Assembly (NCBI RefSeq): GCF_002161595.1
Contig: NZ_NFID01000006.1
Coordinates: 62,001-126,000 of the forward strand
Source of the DNA: Gemmiger sp. An50
GTDB lineage: Bacteria > Bacillota > Clostridia > Oscillospirales > Ruminococcaceae
DNA: 64,000 nucleotides
Direction: 5' to 3'
In this document: positions 15,449 to 23,817 of the stretch, one piece after another
Layout of the letters: each line of letters starts with the position of its first letter
How positions within the stretch are numbered: position 1 is the stretch's first letter
The notes under the pieces: generated by a model
Seen by the model: only the letters and a program-made list of their open reading frames with translations
Told to the model about the DNA's origin: nothing
Database searches by the model: none
Made by a program: the position numbers and the translations under genes

Positions 15449-16303
15449 TCAGGGCTGCAGAGCCAGCAGCATCTCCCGCACGATCTTGCAGGCCACGATG
15501 GTGGACACGCCGCTCTGGTCGTAGTGGGGGCTCAGCTCGTTCACGTCGCAGCCCACCACCTTGGCCCGGCTGCACACCAGCGTCACCGCCTGGCGCAGGG
15601 CATCAAAGGTCACGCCGCCGGGCTCGGGGGTGCCGGTGCCCGGGAAGATGGAGGGGTCCATCACGTCCAGGTCCACGGTGAAGTAGACCGGCTTGCCCTC
15701 CAGCTCCTTTAAGGTCTCTTCCAGGCCCTCGAAGTCGAACCGGTGAGTGCTCACATGGCTGCGGCCCCAGCTGAATTCCTCCCGGTCGCCGGAACGGATG
15801 CCGAACTGATGAATGCGGCCGTCGCCCACCAGCTCCCAGCAGCGGCGCAGCACGCAGGCGTGGGAGAGCTTGGCGCCCAGGTAATCGTCCCGCAGGTCGG
15901 CGTGGGCATCAAAGTGGATGATGTGCACATCCGGGTACATGGCAGCCACCGCCCGGAAGGCGCCCAGCGTCACCAGATGCTCACCGCCCAGCATGAAGGG
16001 CCGCTTGCTGGCGTGCAGCACGTGGCGGGTGCGCTCCTCAATGCGGTCCAGCGCCTTGTTCACGTCGCCGAAGCACAGCTCCAGGTCGCCCAGGTCGATC
16101 ACATTGGCGTCCTCCAGGTCCTTGTCCTGGTAGGGGCTGTAGCTCTCGATGCCGTAGGACTCGTGGCGGATGGCCGCGCTGCCAAACCGGGTGCCCGGCC
16201 GGTAGGATGTGGTGGAATCAAAGGGTGCTCCGAACAGCATGGTGGACGCGAAACGGGGGCCCTTGTCGCACCCCATGAAAACCTCAACATTCTTGCTCAA
16301 CAT
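15449..16303 (-). CDS. speB: Agmatinase or aminopropylagmatine ureohydrolase
   Basis: A 284-residue manganese ureohydrolase of the agmatinase/arginase family. Metal-binding segments are LGGEHLVTLG, IHFDAHADLRDDY and FTVDLDVMDPSIFPGTGTPE. It would remove urea from agmatine (to putrescine) or from N1-aminopropylagmatine (to spermidine). The choice depends on what the adjacent SpeE accepts. The ATG lies inside the last codons of speE (20-base overlap) behind AGAGGAGC, so the two are coupled. The neighbouring arginine-decarboxylase-type gene argues against a plain arginase. Confidence 0.9.
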   Translation of the reverse strand: MLSKNVEVFMGCDKGPRFASTMLFGAPFDSTTSYRPGTRFGSAAIRHESYGIESYSPYQDKDLEDANVIDLGDLELCFGDVNKALDRIEERTRHVLHASKRPFMLGGEHLVTLGAFRAVAAMYPDVHIIHFDAHADLRDDYLGAKLSHACVLRRCWELVGDGRIHQFGIRSGDREEFSWGRSHVSTHRFDFEGLEETLKELEGKPVYFTVDLDVMDPSIFPGTGTPEPGGVTFDALRQAVTLVCSRAKVVGCDVNELSPHYDQSGVSTIVACKIVREMLLALQP

Positions 16304-17144
16304 CTTTTAAAAGCTCCTCTACGTATGCGGGCAGGTAAAACGCGCCCTTGTGCAGTGTGGTGGTGTAATAGCGGCAGGTCAGCCCGCGCATGTTCCAGCG
16401 GGTCTCGTCCAGATCCTTCAGCGGGTGATATTTCTTGGAGGCGAAGCCGAACAGCCAGTGCCCGGAAGGATAGGTGGGGATGTGCGCCTGGTACACCCGG
16501 CTGATGGGGAAGGATTCCACGATCCGTTTGTGGGCTCGCTGGCAGGCCACCGCGTCCTCGGCATAGAAGGGGCTCTCATGCTGGTTGACCATGATGCCGT
16601 CCTCCCGCAGGGCGTTGTAGCAGCTGCCGTAGAACTCCCGGGTGAACAGGCCCTCGCCGGGGCCGAAGGGGTCGGTGGAGTCCACAATAATCAGGTCGTA
16701 CTGATCCTTGCAGGAGCGGATGAACCGCACGCCGTCCTCGTAGTGGATGGTCAGACGGGGATCGTTCAGCCGGCAGGAGGTCTGGGGCAGATACTTCTTG
16801 CACACCTCCACCACCAGCGGGTCGATCTCCACCATGGCGATGTGCTCAATCTCCGGGTAGCGGGTCAGCTCGCGGATCACGCCGCCGTCGCCCGCGCCGA
16901 TGACCAGTACATCCCGCACCTTGGGATGCACCGCCATGGGCACATGGGTGATCATCTCGTGGTAGATGAACTCATCCTTTTCAGTGAGCATCATGTAACC
17001 GTCCAGCGTCAGAAAGCGGCCGAACTCCGGCGCTTCAAACACGTCGATGCGCTGGAATTCGCTCTTGCCGCTGAACAGCTGCTTGTCCACCTTGATGGAC
17101 AGCTTCACGTTCGGGGTCTGCGCCTCGGAAAACCAAAAATCCAT
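16284..17144 (-). CDS. speE: Spermidine (aminopropyl) synthase
   Basis: A 286-residue aminopropyltransferase that transfers the aminopropyl group of decarboxylated S-adenosylmethionine to putrescine or agmatine. The cofactor site is VLVIGAGDGGVIRELTRY and MVEIDPLVVE; the catalytic loop is DSTDPFGPGEGLFTREFY; the N-terminal beta-hairpin domain includes FQRIDVFEAPEFGRFLTLDG. It lies between the decarboxylase and the ureohydrolase and 13 bases after the former. Which diamine is preferred cannot be told from these motifs. Confidence 0.94.
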   Translation of the reverse strand: MDFWFSEAQTPNVKLSIKVDKQLFSGKSEFQRIDVFEAPEFGRFLTLDGYMMLTEKDEFIYHEMITHVPMAVHPKVRDVLVIGAGDGGVIRELTRYPEIEHIAMVEIDPLVVEVCKKYLPQTSCRLNDPRLTIHYEDGVRFIRSCKDQYDLIIVDSTDPFGPGEGLFTREFYGSCYNALREDGIMVNQHESPFYAEDAVACQRAHKRIVESFPISRVYQAHIPTYPSGHWLFGFASKKYHPLKDLDETRWNMRGLTCRYYTTTLHKGAFYLPAYVEELLKDVEQEC

Positions 17145-17157
17145 CGCTTCCTCCTTC

Positions 17158-18606
17158 TTATTTGAGCACGTTCAGCCGCAGGATGTCCGCATCCTCGGGG
17201 CCGGTCATAGAGCAGCCCTTGGCCTTCGCGTACTGAATGTAGTCCAGAATTTCCTTGGTGATGCGCTCGCCGGGGGCCAGAATGGGAATTCCCGGAGGAT
17301 AGCACATCACGAATTCGCTGCAGATGCGGCCCGCGGTGTCCTCAATGGGCAGCGACTCCTTCTCGGCGTAGAAGGCCTCCTGGGGGGAAGCCGCCACGAT
17401 GGGGTCGATGTACTCCTGCTGCATCAGGCCCGCCTTGCTGCCGCCAAACCGGCGGCGCACCTCGGCCAGTGCACTCACCAGCCGCTCCACCTCACGGGGC
17501 CGGTCACCGATGGACAGATAGGCCAGAATGTTGCCCAGGTCGCCGAATTCGATCTGGATGTCGTATTCGTCCCGCAGCAGGTCATAGACCTCAATGCCGG
17601 CAAGGCCCACGTCCAGCGTGTTCACTGACAGCTTGGTGGTATCGAAATCAAAGATGCTGTCGCCGTTGCACAGCTCCTTGGAGAAGGCATAGTAACCGCC
17701 GATGGCGTTGATCTCCTTGCGGGCATATTCCGCCAGCTCGTTCACCCGTTTGAACTCCTGCTTACCCCGCAGTGCCAGGTTCCGCCGGGAGATGTCCAGG
17801 CTGGACAGCAGCAGATAAGAACCGCTGGTGGTCTGGGTCAGGTTGATGATCTGGCGCACATGGCCCTCCGGCATGGCCGGGCCGGTGAGCAGCAGCGAGC
17901 TCTGGGTCAGGCTGCCGCCGGATTTGTGCATGGAGACGGCGGCCATATCTGCCCCCGCCGCCATGGCGGACACGGGCAGGTTTTCGCCGAAATAGAAGTG
18001 GGTGCCGTGGGCCTCATCGGCCAGGCAGAGCATACCGTTGTCGTGCGCCAGCTTCACGATGCTGCGCAGATCCGAGCAGATGCCGTAGTAGGTGGGGTTG
18101 TTCACCAGCACGGCTTTGGCGTCCGGGTTTTCCCGAATGGCCTTTTCCACCGCCGAGACACTCATGCCCAGCGGGATGCCCAGCCGGTGGTCGCATTCCG
18201 GATTCACATACACCGGCACCGCACCGCACAGCACCATGGCGCCCATTACGCTGCGGTGCACGTTGCGGGGCAGAATAATCTTTTCGCCCCGCTTGGCCAC
18301 CGACAGGATCATGCTCTGCACCGCGCTGGTGGTGCCGCCCACCATCAGAAATGCGTGGGCCGCACCGAAGGCCTGCGCGGCCAGGATCTCCGCGTCACGG
18401 ATCACCGAGATCGGGTGACACAAATTGTCCAGCGGCTTCATGGAGTTCACATCCATGCTCACGCACTGCTGGCCCAGCAGCTCCGCCAGCTCCGGGTTTC
18501 CTCGCCCGCGCTTGTGGCCGGGCACGTCAAAGGGCACCACCCGCATCTTGCCGAAGCGCTCCAGCGCCTCGTAGATGGGGGCCCTTTGCTGATCCAAACG
18601 TTCCAT
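17158..18606 (-). CDS. speA: Arginine decarboxylase (Orn/Lys/Arg decarboxylase family)
   Basis: A 482-residue PLP-dependent decarboxylase of the aspartate-aminotransferase fold (Bacillus SpeA/YaaO type). The PLP lysine is in AVSMHKSGGSLTQSS and the upstream DEAHGTHFYFG binds the cofactor. The N-terminal part has PFDVPGHKRGRGNPEL, and SVNTLDVGLAGIEVYDLL is in the C-terminal domain. Arginine as substrate, giving agmatine, is inferred from the ureohydrolase in the same operon; lysine or ornithine cannot be excluded by sequence alone. It lies 31 bases after speD. Confidence 0.88.
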   Translation of the reverse strand: MERLDQQRAPIYEALERFGKMRVVPFDVPGHKRGRGNPELAELLGQQCVSMDVNSMKPLDNLCHPISVIRDAEILAAQAFGAAHAFLMVGGTTSAVQSMILSVAKRGEKIILPRNVHRSVMGAMVLCGAVPVYVNPECDHRLGIPLGMSVSAVEKAIRENPDAKAVLVNNPTYYGICSDLRSIVKLAHDNGMLCLADEAHGTHFYFGENLPVSAMAAGADMAAVSMHKSGGSLTQSSLLLTGPAMPEGHVRQIINLTQTTSGSYLLLSSLDISRRNLALRGKQEFKRVNELAEYARKEINAIGGYYAFSKELCNGDSIFDFDTTKLSVNTLDVGLAGIEVYDLLRDEYDIQIEFGDLGNILAYLSIGDRPREVERLVSALAEVRRRFGGSKAGLMQQEYIDPIVAASPQEAFYAEKESLPIEDTAGRICSEFVMCYPPGIPILAPGERITKEILDYIQYAKAKGCSMTGPEDADILRLNVLK

Positions 18607-18637
18607 TGCTCTCTCCCCCTGCCTCTTTTGACAAACG

Positions 18638-19396
18638 TTAGTAGATATTGCGGCCGCTGAAGATCTCGATCATCTCGCGGCGCAGGTTGTTCATGATCTC
18701 CAGCCGGGTCTTGGGCGGGAGCTCATACACATCGGTCTTGAACAGATAGTTCTGCAGATCCACTTCCTTGAGCATCATCTTGGTATGGAAGATGTTCGCG
18801 TCGTAGACATTGATGTCCACCGCATCGTACCGGCGTAGCAGCTCCGGCTCGATGTAGTCCTGAATGCTGTTGACCTTGTGGTCCAGGAACAGCTTGCGGC
18901 CGTTCATGTCCCGGGTAAAGCCACGCACCCGGTAGTCCATGGTGATGATGTCCGAATCGAAGGAGCGGATCAGGTAATCCAGCGTGGACAGCGGCGTGAT
19001 CTCGCCGCAGGTGGCTACATCGATGTCCACCCGGAAGGTGGCCAGACAGGTCTCCGGATGATACTCCGGGTAGGTGTGCACCGTCACATGGCTCTTATCC
19101 AGATGGGCCAGCTGAGTCTCACCCATGGGCAGCATGCTGCCCTCGGCGATCAGAATGGTCACCGATGCGCCCTGCGGATCGTAGTCCTGCCGGGCGATGT
19201 TCAGCACCTTGGCGCCAATCATATCGGTGAGGGTGGTGAGGATATTGGTCAGACGCTCGGAATTGTACTGCTCATCGATATAGGCGATGTAGTCCTTCTG
19301 CTCCCGGGCGGTTTTTGCGTAGCATACGTCGTAGATGTTGAAGCTCAGCGCTTTGGTCAGGTTGTTAAACCCGTACAGTTTCAGCTTTTCTCCCAT
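18638..19396 (-). CDS. speD: S-adenosylmethionine decarboxylase proenzyme
   Basis: A 252-residue proenzyme of the Escherichia coli-type SpeD (the long bacterial class 1A form, not the about 120-residue Bacillus form). Self-cleavage before the serine in [16 protein letters not shown] would give the pyruvoyl cofactor. [19 protein letters not shown] and [16 protein letters not shown] follow. It makes decarboxylated S-adenosylmethionine for SpeE. It is the first gene of the polyamine operon. The ATG has an AGGAGGAAACCG signal and lies 45 bases downstream of an intrinsic terminator in a long leader, so expression probably depends on attenuation. Confidence 0.94.
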   Translation of the reverse strand: MGEKLKLYGFNNLTKALSFNIYDVCYAKTAREQKDYIAYIDEQYNSERLTNILTTLTDMIGAKVLNIARQDYDPQGASVTILIAEGSMLPMGETQLAHLDKSHVTVHTYPEYHPETCLATFRVDIDVATCGEITPLSTLDYLIRSFDSDIITMDYRVRGFTRDMNGRKLFLDHKVNSIQDYIEPELLRRYDAVDINVYDANIFHTKMMLKEVDLQNYLFKTDVYELPPKTRLEIMNNLRREMIEIFSGRNIY

Positions 19397-19440
19397 CGGT
19401 TTCCTCCTGAAATTGACATCGCCTTTTTGCCCGGCGGCAA

Positions 19441-19482
19441 CAAAAAACAGGCAATGTGTATTTTTGCATACACATTGCCTGT
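19441..19482 (-). terminator. Intrinsic terminator/attenuator upstream of speD
   Basis: A perfect 14-base stem (ACAGGCAATGTGTA at 19447-19460, TACACATTGCCTGT at 19469-19482) with an eight-base loop is followed on the minus strand by TTTTTTG. It sits between the operon promoter and the speD ribosome binding site. Confidence 0.9.
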
Positions 19483-19737
19483 AAACGAATCATATTCTGG
19501 TGATACAGCGCGGGCCCCTAAAACCGACAAGTTTCCGGATGGACACAGCAGGATACAGCGAATCAACGCCGTCTGGGCGCAGCCCGGCTTGCTTTCACAC
19601 AGAGTCTATATAGCAAATACTTACTTTTACTACTCTTATTGACCGTTTTACAAGTTGATGTACGCAGAATACGCACTGGTTGTAAAGTAACCAACTTATA
19701 AAATTGAGCTTTTAACTCAATCAATAATGGCGGTATC

Positions 19738-19848
19738 TCACCGCCCATCGGCAGTTGACCCGGCTGTCCGTATGGCCTTGACCCAAACTGAATTGGGTGG
19801 TCGGAAGAAATATTTGCATGGATACTCTGTATGAAACTCATATCTCAT
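19738..19848 (-). CDS. Possible leader peptide, 36 aa
   Basis: A 36-codon frame (MRYEFHTEYPCKYFFRPPNS and on) begins three bases after the predicted transcription start and ends at TGA at 19740-19738, inside the GGCGGT/ACCGCC hairpin. A leaderless or near-leaderless peptide at this place could couple ribosome position to the hairpins. It has no ribosome binding site, so translation is uncertain. Confidence 0.3.
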   Translation of the reverse strand: MRYEFHTEYPCKYFFRPPNSVWVKAIRTAGSTADGR

Positions 19849-19857
19849 GACGGCACA

Positions 19858-19887
19858 AGTATAACCTGTTTTTTTGCCGTTTGTCAA
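19858..19887 (-). promoter_or_regulatory. Promoter of the polyamine operon
   Basis: On the minus strand a perfect TTGACA (19882-19887) and TATACT (19858-19863) are 18 bases apart. The -35 box lies in the centre of a 16-base palindrome GCCGTTGACAAACGGC, which may be an operator. The same palindrome on the plus strand is followed by a T-tract and could also stop rightward transcription. Confidence 0.85.
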
Positions 19888-19969
19888 CGGCTTTTTTTAT
19901 TTTTTATCAAATTTTTAACGGGGCATTTTCCCTGCTTTTTTCGTGGGATTTTTCTATATTCTGGAATAA

Positions 19970-20302
19970 TTATACATGCATCAAACGGATGCCGTTTGCC
20001 TCCATCAATGCCTGCATCTGCCCTTCTTCCAGGGAGAATTCCACCTTTTTGGTCATCGCCTCGTCGGCAAAGGCCGCAATCCATCCACCTTCGGCCTGTT
20101 GACAGAAGGCCACGGTGTCCACAGGGTCCAGTCCCTGTCCGGCCAGCTGCTGGCGCAAGGGCTCAGCCAGCTCCACATTCACAAAGAAAGTGGTCAATCC
20201 ATGGCCTCCGTTGTACTGAAATGCCCCCTTCACGCTGCCCTCTTTGGCAGTTGCTGTTCGGGGATGAATGGCCTGCAGCCAGGCCGGCTCCATTGCTTCC
20301 AT
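19970..20302 (-). CDS. Conserved hypothetical protein, 110 aa
   Basis: A soluble, acidic 110-residue protein starting MEAMEPAWLQAIHP. It has no cysteine cluster, membrane span or signal peptide. A motif LAEPLRQQLAGQGLDPVDTVAFC is the most distinctive part and the C-terminus is helical. An AGGAGGAAAAG site precedes the ATG. It is transcribed toward the polyamine operon, but a separate promoter lies between them. The real start could also be the second ATG (MEPAW). No family is recognised. Confidence 0.65.
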   Translation of the reverse strand: MEAMEPAWLQAIHPRTATAKEGSVKGAFQYNGGHGLTTFFVNVELAEPLRQQLAGQGLDPVDTVAFCQQAEGGWIAAFADEAMTKKVEFSLEEGQMQALMEANGIRLMHV

Positions 20303-20517
20303 ATCTTTTCCTCCTGTTTTGGGCAGGCAGCGCCTGCACCCTGTGCTTTTATTTTACGCCCTGCCTGCCGCAGGCCGCAAGTTTTGCTCTTCTTTTGTGT
20401 TTATTTATTCGTAACATTCATTTTTCATGCAATCAATTTGTGCAAAAGAGCACTGCCCTTTTGCGCGCTGATGTGCTATGATAAAAAAGGATGTTTTGAA
20501 AAAAGGAGAGTATTGCC

Positions 20518-21669
20518 ATGAGAAATTACATCGCCCGCCGGTTCCAAACCACGCAGGACAGCGTGATGGCCAGCGCCGCCGCCGAGAAGGTCGCTTACAG
20601 CGATCTGATCGACCTGAGCATCGGCGACACCGATTTCACCACCGACGAACGGATCATCCGCGCCGCCATGGAGGACGCCCTGGCCGGGCATACCCACTAC
20701 ACCTCGCCCCAGGGCGACCCGGAGCTGATCGACGAGATTCGTACTTATTATAGAACCGCTCACAACATGGACCTGGCACGGGAGCAGGTGTTCATCTCCG
20801 CCTCCAGCTGCTTCGGCATGGAGCTGGCGCTCATGAGCATTCTGGACCCGGGCGACGAGGTGATCCTCTTCGCGCCCTACTTCTCCCCCTACAAGGAGCA
20901 GGTAGAGCTGACCGGCGGCGTAGCCGTGGAGGTGCCCTGCCTGGAGGAAGAGGGATTTGCCATCAACGCCCAGCGGCTGCGGGCTGCCATCACTCCCCGC
21001 ACCAAGGCCATGATCGTGAACAATCCCTGCAACCCCACCGGCGCGGCCTACGACATGCAGACCTACCAGACCCTGGCCCAGGTGGCCGAGGAATTCGACC
21101 TGGTGGTGATTCTGGACGAGATCTACACCGATTACATGTTCGACCAGCCTTTCCGGCCCTTCCGCGGCCTGCCCGGCATGGCCCAGCGCAGCATCACCCT
21201 GAACAGCTTTTCCAAAAACTACATCATGACCGGCTGGCGCGTGGGTTCCATCATCGCCGAGCCCGCGGTGATCGACACCATCAAGCGCATCAATGAGAAC
21301 ATGGTCTACTCGGCGCCCTCGGTGTCCCAACGGGCAGCCATCCACGCGCTGCGGCTGCGCAGCGAAATCGGTGACAAATACACCGGCGAATACCGCCGCC
21401 GGGTATTCTACACCGCCGAGCGCATCAATGCCATCCCGAAGCTTTCGGTGCACGAACCCCAGGGCACCTTCTATCTGTTCATGAACATCAAGGAGACCGG
21501 TCTGGACTCCATCGCCTTCTGCCAGAAGTGTGTGAAGGAAGCCCATGTGGCCATGGTGCCCGGCGTAGCCTTCGGCGCGGCGGGCGAAGGTTATGTGCGC
21601 ATCGCCTGCACCACAAGCGAGGAAAAGCTGGGCGAAGCTTTCGACCGCATCGCCGCCCTGAAATTCTGA
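20518..21669 (+). CDS. Class I/II PLP-dependent aminotransferase
   Basis: A 383-residue fold-type I aminotransferase. The PLP lysine is in NSFSKNYIMTGWRVGS; the cofactor and substrate blocks are VNNPCNPTGAAY and VILDEIYTDYMFD; HTHYTSPQGDPELIDEI is the N-terminal signature. It has a GGAGAGTATTGCC signal. Members of this subgroup (aspartate/aromatic/PatA-like) transfer amino groups from glutamate to various keto acids. The gene stands alone and converges with the peptidyl-tRNA hydrolase gene with only 10 bases between, so context gives no substrate. Confidence 0.9.
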   Translation: MRNYIARRFQTTQDSVMASAAAEKVAYSDLIDLSIGDTDFTTDERIIRAAMEDALAGHTHYTSPQGDPELIDEIRTYYRTAHNMDLAREQVFISASSCFGMELALMSILDPGDEVILFAPYFSPYKEQVELTGGVAVEVPCLEEEGFAINAQRLRAAITPRTKAMIVNNPCNPTGAAYDMQTYQTLAQVAEEFDLVVILDEIYTDYMFDQPFRPFRGLPGMAQRSITLNSFSKNYIMTGWRVGSIIAEPAVIDTIKRINENMVYSAPSVSQRAAIHALRLRSEIGDKYTGEYRRRVFYTAERINAIPKLSVHEPQGTFYLFMNIKETGLDSIAFCQKCVKEAHVAMVPGVAFGAAGEGYVRIACTTSEEKLGEAFDRIAALKF

Positions 21670-21679
21670 ACAGGAGTGC

Positions 21680-22102
21680 TCAATACAGCGGCAGGCCGCC
21701 GGTGAATTCGTCGGCCTTTTCCGCTGCCAGCGGCTCCAGCGCCAGGCAGGTATAGGTGGGCTCGCCGTGGAATTCGGTCATGCCCGCATCCTGGATCAAA
21801 GCGCTGATGACCCCGGCGGCCTGCGCCTTCTCGTGCAGCCGTAACAGCTCCTCCTCGGAATCCACATACACACAGATCTTGGCCACCCCCTTGTCGAACC
21901 ACTCGCTCAGGGGGGTGGCTTCTTGTTCGTTCTCAGTCAGGCCCACCCAGCCGTCGGTCACCTGCACCTGACCCAGGCGGCCCTCCTTCTGCAGGGCCAT
22001 CAGAGTGGCGGTGACGCAGGCATGGCCCGCCTGGGCGGCGATCTTGCCCTTGCGCATTTTCAGATCCCGGCGCATTACGATCATCTGCTTGGATGAATAC
22101 AT
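21680..22102 (-). CDS. Peptidyl-tRNA hydrolase, PTH2 (archaeal/eukaryotic) type
   Basis: A 140-residue protein with the PTH2 signature RRDLKMRKGKIAAQAGHACV near the N-terminus and a C-terminal GEPTYTCLALEP block. PTH2 enzymes free tRNA from peptidyl-tRNAs that drop off ribosomes and are unrelated in sequence to the bacterial Pth. The length of about 120-140 residues is normal. A GGAGGAACC signal precedes the ATG. The gene is single. In a bacterium it probably supplements a normal pth gene elsewhere, or acts on modified substrates. It could have been acquired from an archaeon. Confidence 0.85.
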   Translation of the reverse strand: MYSSKQMIVMRRDLKMRKGKIAAQAGHACVTATLMALQKEGRLGQVQVTDGWVGLTENEQEATPLSEWFDKGVAKICVYVDSEEELLRLHEKAQAAGVISALIQDAGMTEFHGEPTYTCLALEPLAAEKADEFTGGLPLY

Positions 22103-22247
22103 TCTGGTTCCTCCTTAACAATCGCCGGAGATCGGATGTACTCCGGCTGTTCCCTGCTATTATACCAGTGCCCGGCGGGAGCCGCAACGGCACTTTCTCA
22201 CTCTGCTCAAATAGCACAGCACCATCTTGCGCCCATCCCCGCGCAGG

Positions 22248-22256
22248 TGGTATGAT
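22248..22256 (+). promoter_or_regulatory. Extended -10 promoter of MATE gene
   Basis: TGGTATGAT contains a TATGAT -10 box (22251-22256) with upstream TG, about 100 bases before the predicted start of the MATE gene. Confidence 0.4.
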
Positions 22257-22361
22257 AGAATTGAAAATTTATTGTCACGCCTTTTTCGCGGTCCTTTCGG
22301 GTATGCTTTTGCGCCCGCGGGCCGCTTTTTGTGCGCGATGGGAAAGCGAAGTGGCTATGAT

Positions 22362-23714
22362 ATGACAAACGACCAAAACCTTCTGACCGTGGGCAGCGTT
22401 CCCAAAAAGATGCTGCTGTTCTCGGTGCCCATCTTTTTCAGCAATCTGTTCCAGCAGCTGTACAACGCGGTGGACTCGCTGATCGTGGGCAATTTCATCG
22501 GCGAACAGGCGCTGGCAGCGGTGGGTTCCTCCTCCAGCCTGATCATGCTGATGATCGGCTTCATCAACGGCGTCTCACTGGGCGCTGGCGTCCTGGTGGC
22601 CCGGCTTTACGGCGCGCAGGATCATAAGACCTTGAAGCAGGCGGTACATACCACCGTGGCGCTGGGCCTGTGCGCCGGTGTGCTGCTCTCGATTCTGGGC
22701 ATCATCTTCACGCCCCAGATCCTGCGCTGGATGGGTACCCCTGCGGACGTGCTGCCCCAGTCGGTGCTGTATTTCCGGGTCTATTTCATGGGCTCGCTGT
22801 CGGTGGTCATGTACAACATGGGCGCAAGTATCCTGCAATCGGTGGGCGACAGCCGCAGCCCCATGAAATACCTGATCATCGCCTCCATCACCAACGTGGT
22901 GCTGGACCTGGTATTCGTGGCCGGTATGGGCCGCGGGGTGGAAAGTGCCGCCCTGGCCACCATCATCAGCCAGACCCTCTGTGCCTTCCTGGCCTTCCGC
23001 AAGCTGATGGTGGTGCAGGCCCCCTACCGCATCACCTGGAAGGAGGTGGGCTTCCGGGCGGACATGCTGCGCCAGGTGCTCACCCTGGGCGTTCCTTCCG
23101 GCGTGCAGAACTCGGTGATCTCTCTGGCCAACGTGATCGTGCAGTCCAACATCAACGCCTTCGGCTCGGCCGCCATGGCAGGCTGCGCCGCCTACAGCCG
23201 TGTGGAGGGCTTCGCCTTTCTGCCGGTAACCTGCTTCGCGCTGGCGCTTTCCACCTTTGTGAGCCAGAACATCGGCGCGGGCCGTTACGACCGGGTGCGG
23301 CAGGGCATGCGCTTCGGCCTGATCTGCAGCCCGCTGCTGGCCGAGTGCATCGGCCTGTTCATCTTTACCTTCTCGCCCCAGCTGATCGGCGCCTTTAACA
23401 GCGAACCCCAGGTGGTGGCCTACGGCGTGGCGGACGCCCACACTGTGGCGCTGTTCTACTGCCTGCTGGCCTTCTCCCACTGCTGCGCGGGCATCCTGCG
23501 GGGCATGGGCCGGCCCATTATCCCCATGACCATCATGCTGAGCATCTGGTGTGTTCTGCGCATCTGCTACATCACCGTGGCGGTGCGCCTGATTCCGGAC
23601 ATCCACATGGTCTACTGGGCCTACCCCATCACCTGGACCATCAGTTCGCTGCTGTTCGCCCTGTGCCTGACCAAGCTGCGCTTTCCACCCATGGCAAGCC
23701 AGCCGGAAAATTGA
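22362..23714 (+). CDS. MATE-family multidrug/sodium antiporter
   Basis: A 450-residue transporter with twelve hydrophobic segments of the MATE (NorM/DinF) type, which exports cationic drugs or metabolites using a sodium or proton gradient. Family features are VPIFFSNLFQQLYNAVDSLIVG at the N-terminus (written here in part), SGVQNSVISLANVIVQ, and the inverted repeat of two six-helix halves. The start MTNDQNLLTVG at 22362 places the first helix at the usual distance; an upstream ATG at 22338 is also in frame. Neither has a strong ribosome binding site. Substrate unknown. Confidence 0.9.
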   Translation: MTNDQNLLTVGSVPKKMLLFSVPIFFSNLFQQLYNAVDSLIVGNFIGEQALAAVGSSSSLIMLMIGFINGVSLGAGVLVARLYGAQDHKTLKQAVHTTVALGLCAGVLLSILGIIFTPQILRWMGTPADVLPQSVLYFRVYFMGSLSVVMYNMGASILQSVGDSRSPMKYLIIASITNVVLDLVFVAGMGRGVESAALATIISQTLCAFLAFRKLMVVQAPYRITWKEVGFRADMLRQVLTLGVPSGVQNSVISLANVIVQSNINAFGSAAMAGCAAYSRVEGFAFLPVTCFALALSTFVSQNIGAGRYDRVRQGMRFGLICSPLLAECIGLFIFTFSPQLIGAFNSEPQVVAYGVADAHTVALFYCLLAFSHCCAGILRGMGRPIIPMTIMLSIWCVLRICYITVAVRLIPDIHMVYWAYPITWTISSLLFALCLTKLRFPPMASQPEN

Positions 23715-23817
23715 GCAAAGCCGGGTATTGTAATTTGAGCGAACATGCTTTACCATTAAGTGGGACCTCTATGACGGCCCCGCGATTCAGCTTCTTATTG
23801 TTAAGGAGGGATCTTAT

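Larger units (their letters stand above)
19397..19851 (-). promoter_or_regulatory. Structured 5' leader of polyamine operon
   Basis: From the predicted start (about 19851) to speD, about 450 bases are transcribed. They are visibly more AT-rich than the neighbouring genes. On the minus strand a series of hairpins can be drawn: ACCCAA/TTGGGT, GGCGGT-GAGAT-ACCGCC, TTGAGTT-AAA-AGCTCAA, and finally the perfect terminator at 19441-19482. Two overlapping short frames begin near the 5' end (36 codons from 19848, and 92 codons from 19841). The arrangement is what a riboswitch, a leader-peptide attenuator or a polyamine sensor would look like. I do not recognise a named RNA family. Confidence 0.65.

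Noticed and set aside
15449-16303. Arginase instead of agmatinase
   Set aside because: The operon contains an arginine-decarboxylase-type gene and spermidine synthase, and the sequence blocks fit agmatinase-like ureohydrolases better.
19563-19841. A 92-codon minus-strand frame in the polyamine leader
   Set aside because: It begins close to the transcript start without a ribosome binding site and crosses the hairpins; no recognisable protein. Better read as leader RNA, though short translation is not excluded.
19870-19905. Plus-strand terminator GCCGTT/AACGGC with T-tract
   Set aside because: No rightward gene lies upstream; the palindrome coincides with the -35 box of the leftward promoter and is better explained as an operator.
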